NCBI GenBank assembly: GCA_015064665.1
Contig: SVRU01000024.1
Coordinates: forward strand, 1-33,007
Length of the DNA: 33,007 nucleotides
Direction of reading: 5' to 3'
DNA from: Oscillospiraceae bacterium
GTDB taxonomy: Bacteria; Bacillota_A; Clostridia; Oscillospirales; CAG-272
The position numbers were made by a program, and so were the translations under genes. Numbering within the stretch: the first letter of the stretch is position 1; each line of letters begins with the position of its first letter. Below, piece by piece: positions 22,565-30,502 of this stretch. The notes below the pieces were generated by a model. That model did not search any database, had not been told where the DNA came from, and saw only the letters and a program-made list of their open reading frames with translations.

Positions 22565-24466
22565 TTATTTGATTTTGGGAAACAAGCCTTTTTCTAACGC
22601 CATACCGAACCCGAGTCCCATCAGAATTTCGGCAACCGTCCAGCCGCTTTCTATGCAACACGGACCCCAGCCAACGTCGTGGGGCATGCCGTAGATTTCC
22701 ATACGCTTAAGGTCGAGCGACCTTGACCAAGCACCGTCAATCTTTTTGTCCTCGCTGACGATTTGAGCGTCCTGCAAAAACTTGGCAATATTTTTCCATT
22801 TTTTAAGAAAAAGTGTGTCCTTCGTTACGTAATATGCGTAAGAGAATCCAAGTGGAAGCCAGTTCAAAGAATACAAAAGCTCGGCAATTTCATTTCCGTT
22901 GTCTGCAAGCATTGAGGATTCCGTTCCTGCCGTTCTGCTTCTGTACGCAGTGTATCCGGGGTCGGCCTCAACGTATCCGCCGGTTTTGTGGCGATAGCCC
23001 TCAAGCCTTTCGCAAACGTCGTAGAGCCACCGCTTGTGCTCCTCCTTTCCCGTAGACTGATAAAGACAGGCAAGTGGGAATATAAGTCTGCAAAGCTCCT
23101 CCGTTTCGCTTATTGCACGCATGGTGTTCGGATAAACGCCCATGATGGTAGACAAGCCTTTTTCTGCGGTTTCAAGATAAATCTTTTTATGAGTAAGTTT
23201 GTATGCAAGAAGGAGCGCGGCGCTATAGTATGCGTTCCTGTGAGCGCAGTACTGATTTGAAGGATTTGAGTGAAGCTCAGTTATCTTTTCATCGTTAAGA
23301 TACATAGAGTCAATACTCGGGTGCACAAGTCCGTCAGTTCCCGTAACCGAAACGAGAAAATCAAGCGACGCCTCAACGTTGGAAAGCCTTTTATAATCGC
23401 CCGTGTAAAGCATATAGAAGAGAGCGCCGAGAATGGCGCGTCCGGTATCGTCACCGTAAACGAAATGCCAGGCGCATTCCGTCCATCTGAGCATACCGTA
23501 GCATTTTCCTGACTTTACCTGCATTTTGTCAAATACGAAATCGTAGAGATTATTGAAAGCCGTGAGGGATTTTTCATTATTATTTATAAGATAGTCAAAA
23601 AAGCACGCACCTGCTACCTCGCCAACGCAATCCACGCGCACGTTTGCCGTTCTTTCCTGAACTCCGTCGGGGGAAATTGTGTGCTTAAGTCCTTCTTCTG
23701 CGCCCGCGCGTCCTTCGTCAAGAAGTATATCGCATCCGTCAAACCAGCTCATGCCTCTGTTGAAGGTGTCTAAGGTGTCGCCTTTAGTACCAAGGGTGTA
23801 ATACGGCTTCGGTAATTTTACCTTTTCGACGCCAAGATGCTTTGCGATAAATTTAATAATTTCGCACCACTCCTTGAAAGGAGCAAACCTTGCCTTGACA
23901 AAATCGGAAATACGGAAGGAACATACGAGCCTTGTTTTGTCATAATACCACAGGCGAAGGCTCTTATTCGGAATATCCGAAAGGTTGATTTCTTTTGCGT
24001 CAAGATGGTCGTGCTTTACGATATGACCGCCGTTGTAGAGAACGGGCGCAGCGGTGTCGGGGATATATCTGTAAATACAGCCAACGTTCGCTTGCGCGTA
24101 CAGCAAATCTCCAAACGAGAGATTTTTCGTATCCTCGCCAACGTAGACGTATCTGTTCATAGCATCACCGGCAGAATCTCTGCCGTCGTTATAGTCGTTT
24201 CCTACGGTGTAAGTATATCCAAGGCTGCCGCACCACTCGTAAAAAATCTCTTTATCGCTTTCGGCAAACTCTTCAACCTTAATGCGAAGAGCAGCGGAAA
24301 GCATACGCGGTCTGCCAAGGTCGGTTCCGCAAAGAATGGCAATTGCCGAAAAGTCGGATAAATCTTGGTATTCAGCCTCTTTGAAGGAGAGAAGAACGCA
24401 ATCAGCCGAATTCATAAGCACCCTGCTTAAATCGCTCTCTCTTTCGCTGATAATCAATATAGACAT
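22565..24466 (-). CDS. Unrecognised two-domain protein with a six-hairpin glycosidase-like C terminus
   Basis: This 633-aa protein has no signal peptide. Residues 1-90 look like an alpha/beta domain (MSILIISERES, FSAIAILCGTDLGRPR, DKEIFYEWCGSLGY), perhaps of the glutamine-amidotransferase-like kind seen as an accessory in some glycosidases. Residues about 230-630 are rich in paired amphipathic helices and aromatic motifs (GMLRWTECAWHFVYGDD, HRNAYYSAALLLAY, HDVGWGPCCIESGW), which fits an (alpha/alpha)6 six-hairpin barrel. Candidate acids are in RWTECAW and DDTGRA. The ATG at 24466 has AAGGAG. It is the first gene of the MurK/NanE-MurQ operon, 11 nt before the kinase, so it probably cleaves or lyses an amino-sugar disaccharide in the cytosol (inference). 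Confidence 0.6.
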   Translation of the reverse strand: MSILIISERESDLSRVLMNSADCVLLSFKEAEYQDLSDFSAIAILCGTDLGRPRMLSAALRIKVEEFAESDKEIFYEWCGSLGYTYTVGNDYNDGRDSAGDAMNRYVYVGEDTKNLSFGDLLYAQANVGCIYRYIPDTAAPVLYNGGHIVKHDHLDAKEINLSDIPNKSLRLWYYDKTRLVCSFRISDFVKARFAPFKEWCEIIKFIAKHLGVEKVKLPKPYYTLGTKGDTLDTFNRGMSWFDGCDILLDEGRAGAEEGLKHTISPDGVQERTANVRVDCVGEVAGACFFDYLINNNEKSLTAFNNLYDFVFDKMQVKSGKCYGMLRWTECAWHFVYGDDTGRAILGALFYMLYTGDYKRLSNVEASLDFLVSVTGTDGLVHPSIDSMYLNDEKITELHSNPSNQYCAHRNAYYSAALLLAYKLTHKKIYLETAEKGLSTIMGVYPNTMRAISETEELCRLIFPLACLYQSTGKEEHKRWLYDVCERLEGYRHKTGGYVEADPGYTAYRSRTAGTESSMLADNGNEIAELLYSLNWLPLGFSYAYYVTKDTLFLKKWKNIAKFLQDAQIVSEDKKIDGAWSRSLDLKRMEIYGMPHDVGWGPCCIESGWTVAEILMGLGFGMALEKGLFPKIK

Positions 24467-24488
24467 TATTTTCTCCTTGTGATAAAAA

Positions 24489-24494
24489 GTTACA
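24489..24494. promoter_or_regulatory. GTTACA half-site in the operon leader
   Basis: One of several GTTACA/GTAAC elements between the glycosidase-like operon and the rpiR-type gene; the others are at 24552-24557 and 24610-24623. It lies about 20 nt downstream of the predicted operon transcription start. Confidence 0.45.
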
Positions 24495-24516
24495 TCATAT
24501 ACTTGCGCGCGAAACA

Positions 24517-24557
24517 ATTATACATCGATTGCTTCTAAAAGTCAATACCTTGTTACA
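24517..24557 (-). promoter_or_regulatory. Promoter of the amino-sugar operon with upstream GTTACA site
   Basis: On the minus strand TTGACT (24545-24540), 17 nt, and TATAAT (24522-24517). The element GTTACA at 24552-24557 abuts the -35 from upstream. Confidence 0.8.
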
Positions 24558-24576
24558 TAAAAAATGATGAAAGCTC

Positions 24577-24623
24577 TTGCATTTTTCGTGAAAATAGTGT
24601 AATATGAAAGTAACAAAGTTACA
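24577..24623 (+). promoter_or_regulatory. Promoter and operator of the RpiR regulator gene
   Basis: TTGCAT (24577-24582), 17 nt, and TAATAT (24600-24605). The palindrome GTAACAAAGTTAC (24610-24622) sits on the predicted start site. This placement suggests that the regulator represses its own gene. Confidence 0.72.
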
Positions 24624-24656
24624 CAAGCTCTGAAAAAAAGGAGTAAGTCACCAACA

Positions 24657-25496
24657 GTGAAAAAGGATTTTATTCAATTTGTCACGGAAAAATATACTAT
24701 CTTAACCGATAGCGAAAAAATGCTTTCGGATTATATTATAAAAAATTTTGACCGTGTGTTAACTATCAGTATACACACATTAGCAAAAGAAACAAATATC
24801 AGTGTTGCTACGGTCGTCAGGTTTGCAAAGCATCTCGGATTTGAGGGGTATAAGGATTTCAGACTGTATCTGGCGCAGTGCGGAAACGACCACGAGGATT
24901 TTATTTTGGATTTTTGCAAAAGTGAGAATTCTGCCGATTCGCAAATTTCTCATATGCTCTCCTCTTGTGCAGAGTGCCTTACCTTAACCGAAAAAAACCT
25001 TGACTACGCTGTGCTTTCTGCTATTACAAAAAACATACATAGCGCGGGGAAAATTGCATTTTTCGGTGTAGGCACCTCGTATATCGTTTGTCAGGATGCG
25101 GAAATGAAATTCAGACGTATAGGCATCATGACCGATTGCGCCTGCGAGAAAACATTGGCATCGTCGCTTTTATTGAATATGAAAAAGGGCGATGTAGTTT
25201 TTGGAATTTCTCATTCGGGAAACAATGAGTTTGTAGAGGCGGTGTTGAAAGCCGCGCGTGAAAAAGGTCTTATAACGGTAGCCGTTACCACCTTTAAAAA
25301 CAGCAGGGTTTGCTCTCTTGCAGATTACGTTTTATATACGCAAACAAGGGAAAGCCCGCTTCACAAAACCGCTATCACCTCGCGCGTCGGACAATTTGCT
25401 ATGATGGATTCTTTGTTTATGACATATCTTACAGCTTATTATGACGATTGCATGGAAAGTATAGAAAAGCTTTACGCAATAAGCGACAGCCTGTAA
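24657..25496 (+). CDS. RpiR/MurR-family transcriptional regulator
   Basis: The 279-aa product has an N-terminal RpiR helix-turn-helix (1-77; LAKETNISVATVVRFAKHLGFEGYKDFR). A SIS sugar-phosphate-binding domain follows (about 105-245; KIAFFGVGTSYIVCQDAEMK, VVFGISHSGNNEFV). The SIS domain fold is shared with MurQ, and family members such as E. coli MurR sense MurNAc-6-P, the substrate of the fusion enzyme next door. The start is GTG at 24657, with AAAGGAG 12 nt upstream. It is divergent from the amino-sugar operon and likely represses both directions through the GTTACA sites. Confidence 0.93.
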   Translation: MKKDFIQFVTEKYTILTDSEKMLSDYIIKNFDRVLTISIHTLAKETNISVATVVRFAKHLGFEGYKDFRLYLAQCGNDHEDFILDFCKSENSADSQISHMLSSCAECLTLTEKNLDYAVLSAITKNIHSAGKIAFFGVGTSYIVCQDAEMKFRRIGIMTDCACEKTLASSLLLNMKKGDVVFGISHSGNNEFVEAVLKAAREKGLITVAVTTFKNSRVCSLADYVLYTQTRESPLHKTAITSRVGQFAMMDSLFMTYLTAYYDDCMESIEKLYAISDSL

Positions 25497-25506
25497 AAAC
25501 CTGAAG

Positions 25507-25562
25507 TAAAAAACGAAAACACCCTGTGCCATCACACGTCAAGTGTAAAAGCGCAGGGTGTT
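25507..25562 (-). terminator. Terminator between convergent rpiR- and araC-type genes
   Basis: AACACCCTGTGC (25518-25529) pairs with GCGCAGGGTGTT (25551-25562). On the minus strand TTCGTTTTTTAC follows, so it mainly ends the AraC gene. Its loop holds a second small inverted repeat (ACAC/GTGT). Confidence 0.75.
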
Positions 25563-25567
25563 GCTGA

Positions 25568-26326
25568 TTATTTGCTTTTTCTGTACTTGAGCGGAGTTGT
25601 GCCGGTGAAATCGGCAAAAACCTTTCTGAAGTGATTCTCCGAATTGAAATTTGCAAGACTTGCAACCGTGGTGATAGAATAGCTCGTGTTCTCAAGATAT
25701 TCTATCGCCATATTTATCTTTATGGAATTGGTAAACTGTATGGGTGTCAATCCAAGCTCTGCCTTAAATAAATGATACACGGTAGATTCGCTTACACAGC
25801 ACGTCTTTGCAAGCTCGGCAACCGAGAAGGGCTTGTTCCAATTTTTAGTTACGTATTCAATTGCCGTTCTGAGCGTTTTGTTTACGGCTGTATTCCTTGC
25901 TGTAAGTCTTGGAAATACGGTTTTTAAAAGCTTATAAAACAATGAGTAGGCCTCGAAATAATTCTCCTGCCCCTCGGTTGCTATTAGATCGGTGATTTGC
26001 AGAATACTTCTTTTTTCCTCTTCCGTGCATTCGAGCCTTTGCGGCTCGTAGCGGAAATTTTCATAATGCATAAAGCAGCTGATGTAGGTGACCTCTATTT
26101 CAGGTTCGCCGCGCCATTCGGAGTAACAGAAGATATTTTCGGGAATAAATACCACGTCGCCGGCGTTTACTGAAAGCCTTTTACTCAAATACACATACGT
26201 GCCGCTTCCTTTTTGGATGATGCCGATGCGCGTCTTTCTCTTATTACTGTTTCCGCGGCATATGTGACTGTTGAAAAAAATATGCTTCGACACCGAAAGT
26301 TCGGATGCATAGATTGCGGTATTCAT
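25568..26326 (-). CDS. AraC-family transcriptional regulator
   Basis: This 252-aa regulator has a cupin-like N-terminal sensor (about 1-110; LSVNAGDVVFIPENIFCYSEW) and a C-terminal double helix-turn-helix (about 150-250; VAELAKTCCVSESTVYHLFK, then ITTVASLANFNSENHFRKVF and GTTPLKYRK). The ATG at 26326 is preceded by AAAGGAAG; an in-frame ATG at 26350 has no binding site. It is divergent from a three-gene oxidoreductase operon and is its probable activator. The ligand is unknown. Confidence 0.9.
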   Translation of the reverse strand: MNTAIYASELSVSKHIFFNSHICRGNSNKRKTRIGIIQKGSGTYVYLSKRLSVNAGDVVFIPENIFCYSEWRGEPEIEVTYISCFMHYENFRYEPQRLECTEEEKRSILQITDLIATEGQENYFEAYSLFYKLLKTVFPRLTARNTAVNKTLRTAIEYVTKNWNKPFSVAELAKTCCVSESTVYHLFKAELGLTPIQFTNSIKINMAIEYLENTSYSITTVASLANFNSENHFRKVFADFTGTTPLKYRKSK

Positions 26327-26368
26327 ACTTGGTTTTGCTTCCTTTTGCATAATAGTTGTTTTTTTTAC

Positions 26369-26397
26369 AGTATACCACGTTGACTTGCATTTTGCAA
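26369..26397 (-). promoter_or_regulatory. Promoter of the AraC regulator at 25568-26326
   Basis: On the minus strand TTGCAA (26397-26392), 17 nt, and TATACT (26374-26369). Its -35 lies inside the palindrome at 26384-26398. Confidence 0.72.
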
Positions 26398-26408
26398 GCA
26401 GTTATAAT
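26380..26408 (+). promoter_or_regulatory. Promoter of the oxidoreductase operon, with palindrome
   Basis: TTGACT (26380-26385), 17 nt, and TATAAT (26403-26408). The perfect palindrome CTTGCATTTTGCAAG (26384-26398) fills the spacer and overlaps the -35 box of the opposing promoter, a position suited to joint repression. Confidence 0.82.
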
Positions 26409-26438
26409 AAAATCAGCTAAGTTTTATTGGAGGGCAAT

Positions 26439-27437
26439 ATGAAAAAAATCAAAGTTGCACAGATTGGAACAAGTATAAACGGTCACGGAAGTTCGATATG
26501 GTCAACTCTTTTGAAGCTCGGCGACGTCTTCGAGATCGTCGGATACGCGCTGCCCGAAAACGAGAGAGAGAAATTTCCGACTCTTATGGATAAATTCGAC
26601 GGATACCGCGAGATGACGGTCGATGAGATACTCAATGACCCGACGATTGAAGCGGTAACGGTTGAAAACGAGGAAATATATCTCACAAAATACGCGCAGA
26701 TGGTTGCAGACGCCGGAAAGCATTTGCATATGGAAAAGCCGGGCGGGCTTGATTTAGCAGCCTTTGAAAAGCTCGTCGAAACGTTAAAGGCTAAAAACCT
26801 TGTTTTTTCTACCGGTTATATGTATCGCTTTAATCCTGTGATCAAAAAGGCCTTTGAGAGAATCGAAGGCGGCGAGCTCGGAAAAATTTATTCGGTTGAA
26901 GCTCAGATGAATTGCAAGCATCCCGAGGTGCTGCGCAAATGGCTTAAAATATTCCCCGGAGGTATGACCTTCTATCTTGGGTGTCATCTTATAGACCTTA
27001 TCTATAGGATCCAAGGGGAGCCGACTGAAATTATTCCTTTTACCTGCTCTACGGGTATTGACGGCATCGATTCCGAGGATTTCGGTATGACCGTATTCAA
27101 ATATCCCAACGGCGTATCCTTTTTCAAAACGAGTGCTAACGAATGCGGCGGATTCTTACGCAGACAGCTCGTTATCGCGGGTGAGCGGGGAACGATAGAG
27201 ATCAAGCCCTTGGAGGTTTTGGTTGACGGCGGACTTTATACCGAGTATCAAGAATCTTTTGCCGCATCGGGTGTCAAGTGGTCAACTCCTTGGAACAGCG
27301 GAAAAACAGACGCATTTGATCGCTACGAAGCTATGATGGTAAACTTTGCCGAGCTTATACGCGGAAAGAAAAATCCTTACTCTTACGATTATGAATTAAA
27401 TCTATACAAACTCCTGCTTAAATGCTGCGGAGTATAA
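26439..27437 (+). CDS. Gfo/Idh/MocA-family oxidoreductase
   Basis: This 332-aa NAD(P)-dependent sugar or polyol dehydrogenase has an N-terminal Rossmann domain (1-120) with VAQIGTSINGHG, and HMEKPGG with catalytic Lys100 (EKP). The C-terminal domain holds PGGMTFYLGCHLIDL (173-187) with His183, which matches the family's GG-x-DxGxH-x2-D motif loosely. The nucleotide loop GTSINGHG departs from GxGxxG. The ATG at 26439 follows GGAGGG. It is first of three redox genes with short gaps (15 and 13 nt), so the three probably act on one pathway. The substrate is unknown. Confidence 0.88.
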   Translation: MKKIKVAQIGTSINGHGSSIWSTLLKLGDVFEIVGYALPENEREKFPTLMDKFDGYREMTVDEILNDPTIEAVTVENEEIYLTKYAQMVADAGKHLHMEKPGGLDLAAFEKLVETLKAKNLVFSTGYMYRFNPVIKKAFERIEGGELGKIYSVEAQMNCKHPEVLRKWLKIFPGGMTFYLGCHLIDLIYRIQGEPTEIIPFTCSTGIDGIDSEDFGMTVFKYPNGVSFFKTSANECGGFLRRQLVIAGERGTIEIKPLEVLVDGGLYTEYQESFAASGVKWSTPWNSGKTDAFDRYEAMMVNFAELIRGKKNPYSYDYELNLYKLLLKCCGV

Positions 27438-27452
27438 TTTATTGGAGGAAAT

Positions 27453-28370
27453 ATGAAAAAAGTTTTATTAATTGCGGGCGGCGGAACGCTTGGAAGATAT
27501 ACAGCGAAGGAGCTGTTAAGACTCGGACATTCGGTTGATATAATCTGCCTTGAGGATAACGTATCCGATAACGAAAATTTGAGGTATTTTAAAGCTGACG
27601 CAACGGTTGAGTATCTTAAGGAGCTTTTCTCCGAAAACAAATATAACGGAATCGTAAACTTTATTCACTATAGAAATTATGAGGATTACATACCCTACCA
27701 CGAGTTGCTTTCAAAGAACACCGAACACTTAATTTTCCTCTCCTCTTATCGCGTGTATGCCGACCTTGAGCATCCCATCACGGAAAATGCGCCTCAGCTT
27801 ATCGACGTTATAAAGGATCATCAAGCATTTGTCGAGGGGGATACGTACGGTTTATCGAAATCAAAGGCGGAGAGATTTTTGAAGGATAATCCGTACCCGA
27901 AGAATTGGACTGTCGTACGTCCCGTCATCTCTTTTTCCGACAAGCGACTTGACATCATTTTGACGTCGGGCAGAGCGGTCGTTGAGGCGGCAAAGTCGGG
28001 TGAGGTATTGAAGCTTCCCATCGAGGCTAAAAATCTTACCGCAGGTCTTGATTGGGCGGGTAACTCGGGCAAGCTGATAGCGAATCTCCTCTTCAAAGAG
28101 GAAGCTATCGGTGAGGCTTATACAATTTCGTCGGCACAGAATCTCAAATGGTGTGAGGTTGCGGATATATATACCGAGCTTCTCGGCGTTCGGTTTGAAT
28201 GGGTTCCTGCAGATTTTCCCGAGCATTTCTGGCATTGGAAGTATGACAGAGCGTACGACAGATGCGTTGATAATTCCAAGGTGCTTAAGGTAACCGGCCT
28301 TGAGCCGTCAGACTTCACGTCCATTAAAGACGGAATAAAAATCGAGCTTAAAAAGCTCGGAGCAATTTGA
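27453..28370 (+). CDS. NAD-dependent epimerase/dehydratase-type protein (SDR)
   Basis: This 305-aa extended short-chain dehydrogenase has the nucleotide motif AGGGTLGRY (GxxGxxG type, 8-16), SSYRVYAD with the catalytic Ser, and DTYGLSKSKAE with the YxxxK pair. The order matches sugar-nucleotide epimerases and related isoflavone-reductase-like proteins. The C-terminal half (LDWAGNSGKLIANLLF, EAYTISSAQNLKWCEVADIY) resembles epimerases acting on sugars. GGAGGA precedes the ATG. It is the middle gene of the AraC-linked oxidoreductase operon. Confidence 0.85.
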   Translation: MKKVLLIAGGGTLGRYTAKELLRLGHSVDIICLEDNVSDNENLRYFKADATVEYLKELFSENKYNGIVNFIHYRNYEDYIPYHELLSKNTEHLIFLSSYRVYADLEHPITENAPQLIDVIKDHQAFVEGDTYGLSKSKAERFLKDNPYPKNWTVVRPVISFSDKRLDIILTSGRAVVEAAKSGEVLKLPIEAKNLTAGLDWAGNSGKLIANLLFKEEAIGEAYTISSAQNLKWCEVADIYTELLGVRFEWVPADFPEHFWHWKYDRAYDRCVDNSKVLKVTGLEPSDFTSIKDGIKIELKKLGAI

Positions 28371-28383
28371 GTGAGGATAAATT

Positions 28384-29367
28384 ATGAAAGCAATTTTGGT
28401 TAATGGAGATAAATCTTTGCGTTGGGACAACGTTCCCGACCCCGTGATAAAAAGCGAAGAGGTGCTTGTTAAAATAGAGGCGGCAGCGCTGAACCGTGCC
28501 GACCTTATGCAAAGAGAGGGGGATTATCCGCCGCCCGCAGGATGTCCCGAATGGATGGGACTTGAGGTTGCGGGCGAAATCGTCGAAATCGGCAATGAAG
28601 CACAGGAAAAATCAAATTGGAAAATAGGCGACAAGGTTTGTGCGCTTCTTGGCGGAGGCGGATATGCCGAATACGTTGCGGTTAAATACGATATGCTCAT
28701 GCCCGTGCCGAAAAACTGCACTATGATAGAGGCGGCGGCAATTCCCGAGGCGTTTGCAACCGCATATCTTAATCTTTTTATCGAGGGCGGAATTAAGGAG
28801 GGAAATACGCTTTTAATGAACGCGGGCGCATCCGGTCTTGCAAGTGTTATAATTCCCATGGCAAAGGCGTTTGGTGTAAGAGTTATAACGACCGTTCTGA
28901 CCGATGAAATTGCGAAAAAAATCACTCATCTCGGTGCTGACAGAGTTGTTGTCACAACGAAAGAGGATGTTTCCCTTGTTCTGAAGGAAGAGCTTGAAGC
29001 AGGACATTCGGTTGACGTTGCAATAGACTGCCTCGGCGGTGAGATAATGGGCAAATGCATTCACTATCTCACCCACGGCGCAAGATGGATAATGATTGCG
29101 GCACTCGCAGGAACGAAAACCGAAATCGACCTTAAAAATATATACGTCAGAAACGTGCGCATCATAGGCAGCACCTTGCGCTCACGCACACCTGCGGTTA
29201 AGGCGCAAATTCTTGCGGGCATCGTCCGCGATGTGTATCCGAAAATTGAGGCGGGGCTCGTCAAGCCCACAATTCACGCGGTTTTGCCTATCGAAGAGGC
29301 TGAAGCGGCTCACGGTATTCTGTATAAAGGTCAGAACGTCGGTAAGGTAGTTCTTAAGGTAGAATAA
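28384..29367 (+). CDS. Zinc-independent MDR oxidoreductase (quinone oxidoreductase/PIG3-like)
   Basis: The 327-aa medium-chain dehydrogenase has a GroES-like N-terminal domain (ALNRADLMQREGDYPPPAG, MGLEVAGEIVEIG) and a Rossmann domain whose nucleotide-binding region reads LLMNAGASGLASVIIPMAKA. It lacks the Cys/His zinc ligands of alcohol dehydrogenases, which places it with NADPH:quinone reductases and PIG3. GAGGA precedes the ATG. It ends the operon and a hairpin terminator follows. In this context it probably reduces a reactive carbonyl or enone made by the two upstream enzymes (inference). Confidence 0.88.
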   Translation: MKAILVNGDKSLRWDNVPDPVIKSEEVLVKIEAAALNRADLMQREGDYPPPAGCPEWMGLEVAGEIVEIGNEAQEKSNWKIGDKVCALLGGGGYAEYVAVKYDMLMPVPKNCTMIEAAAIPEAFATAYLNLFIEGGIKEGNTLLMNAGASGLASVIIPMAKAFGVRVITTVLTDEIAKKITHLGADRVVVTTKEDVSLVLKEELEAGHSVDVAIDCLGGEIMGKCIHYLTHGARWIMIAALAGTKTEIDLKNIYVRNVRIIGSTLRSRTPAVKAQILAGIVRDVYPKIEAGLVKPTIHAVLPIEEAEAAHGILYKGQNVGKVVLKVE

Positions 29368-29384
29368 CTTACAATAAACTATTT

Positions 29385-29426
29385 AGAAGGAAAACGCGAT
29401 AAAACCTGCATTTTCCTTCTTTATTT
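29385..29426 (+). terminator. Terminator of the oxidoreductase operon
   Basis: AGAAGGAAAA (29385-29394) pairs with TTTTCCTTCT (29411-29420) and TTATTT follows. Confidence 0.75.
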
Positions 29427-29481
29427 ATGTAGATATTATGCAATGCCGACGTTTTGAACGGTTGCTATAGTTTATTTATAC

Positions 29482-29536
29482 TTGCTCTGTGTTGATATTT
29501 CTGATATAATATATGCAGAAAACCTTGCTTAGCAAG
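29482..29536 (+). promoter_or_regulatory. Promoter and leader palindrome of the LysR-tdh-kbl operon
   Basis: TTGCTC (29482-29487), 17 nt, and TATAAT (29505-29510). The leader carries CTTGCTTAGCAAG (29524-29536) and then TATTTTTTATTT. It may be an operator or a weak attenuator just after the transcription start. Confidence 0.6.
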
Positions 29537-29575
29537 TATTTTTTATTTGCGGTACATTATATAAGGAGTGCAATT

Positions 29576-30502
29576 ATGACGATACAGCAATGCAGATACG
29601 TGCTTCAAATAGTTAAGGCGGGCTCGTTTAACGAGGCGGCAAATCAGCTTTTTGTGGCGCAGTCTTCGCTTTCTGTCAGTGTAAAAGCGTTGGAACAGGA
29701 GTTGAATATTAAAATTTTTGAGCGTTCGGGCAGCGGTGTATATCTGACCGAGGACGGCTCGGAATTCGTTAAATACGCAACGCAGATCATAGACAGCGAG
29801 GACCTCGTGGCAGCGAGATTCCGCAGTCCGCAAAAGGTCGGCAAGCTTCATATAGCTACGCAGCACTATGATTTTATTGCGGATATTTTCGGAAACTTTC
29901 TCGGGGATATAACCGTTGATAAATACAGCTTTTCAATCAAGGAAATAGAAACCTATAACGTAATTCAAGAGGTCCTGAACGGAAGTGCGGATATTGGAAT
30001 TATCGCTCTCAGAGAGGGAGATGCCGATATTATGAAACGGTATCTTGATAAAAAGCATATTTCATTTACTCCGCTTTTGTGTGTTCCGCCGCACGTATTC
30101 GTGAGACGCTCGCATCCTCTTGCCGACCGTGAATCTCTCGGTATTATAGAGCTCGTTAACTATCCGTACGTTTCATACGAGCAGGGTGAGCATAACAGCT
30201 CTTATTTTATGGAGGAAATGTTTGATTCCTTCAATGCGGAAAAGCATATAGAAATCAGCGACAGAGCTACCCTTATGAATATTCTTCTTATAACCGACGC
30301 GTACACGGTCGGAACGGGTATTATGCCGTCTGCTCTTAACAATGGCGACATAGTCAGCGTTCCGCTTAACTGCGACAATTCATACACTATCGGTTATATT
30401 TTAAACGACAACAGAAAAACAACGAATATGACGGCTCAGTTTATAAAAAAGCTTGAAAAATCTATACAGAGCATTGCATCGGACAAAGGAGATAAAAAAT
30501 GA
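29576..30502 (+). CDS. LysR-family transcriptional regulator, probable controller of tdh-kbl
   Basis: The 308-aa product has a DNA-binding domain at 1-60 ([20 protein letters not shown], then [20 protein letters not shown]) and an effector domain from about residue 85. The ATG at 29576 follows AAGGAG; the frame is open 21 codons earlier, but that part lies between the -10 box and the ribosome binding site. Unlike the other regulators here, it is co-directional with its targets and overlaps tdh by 4 nt (ATGA), so it would be expressed with the enzymes. Confidence 0.9.
   Translation: MTIQQCRYVLQIVKAGSFNEAANQLFVAQSSLSVSVKALEQELNIKIFERSGSGVYLTEDGSEFVKYATQIIDSEDLVAARFRSPQKVGKLHIATQHYDFIADIFGNFLGDITVDKYSFSIKEIETYNVIQEVLNGSADIGIIALREGDADIMKRYLDKKHISFTPLLCVPPHVFVRRSHPLADRESLGIIELVNYPYVSYEQGEHNSSYFMEEMFDSFNAEKHIEISDRATLMNILLITDAYTVGTGIMPSALNNGDIVSVPLNCDNSYTIGYILNDNRKTTNMTAQFIKKLEKSIQSIASDKGDKK

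Noticed and set aside
22554..22661. Longer start for the amino-sugar kinase
   Set aside because: The extra 36 residues overlap the 3' end of the upstream gene and are unlike the family; ATG 22553 has a good ribosome binding site.
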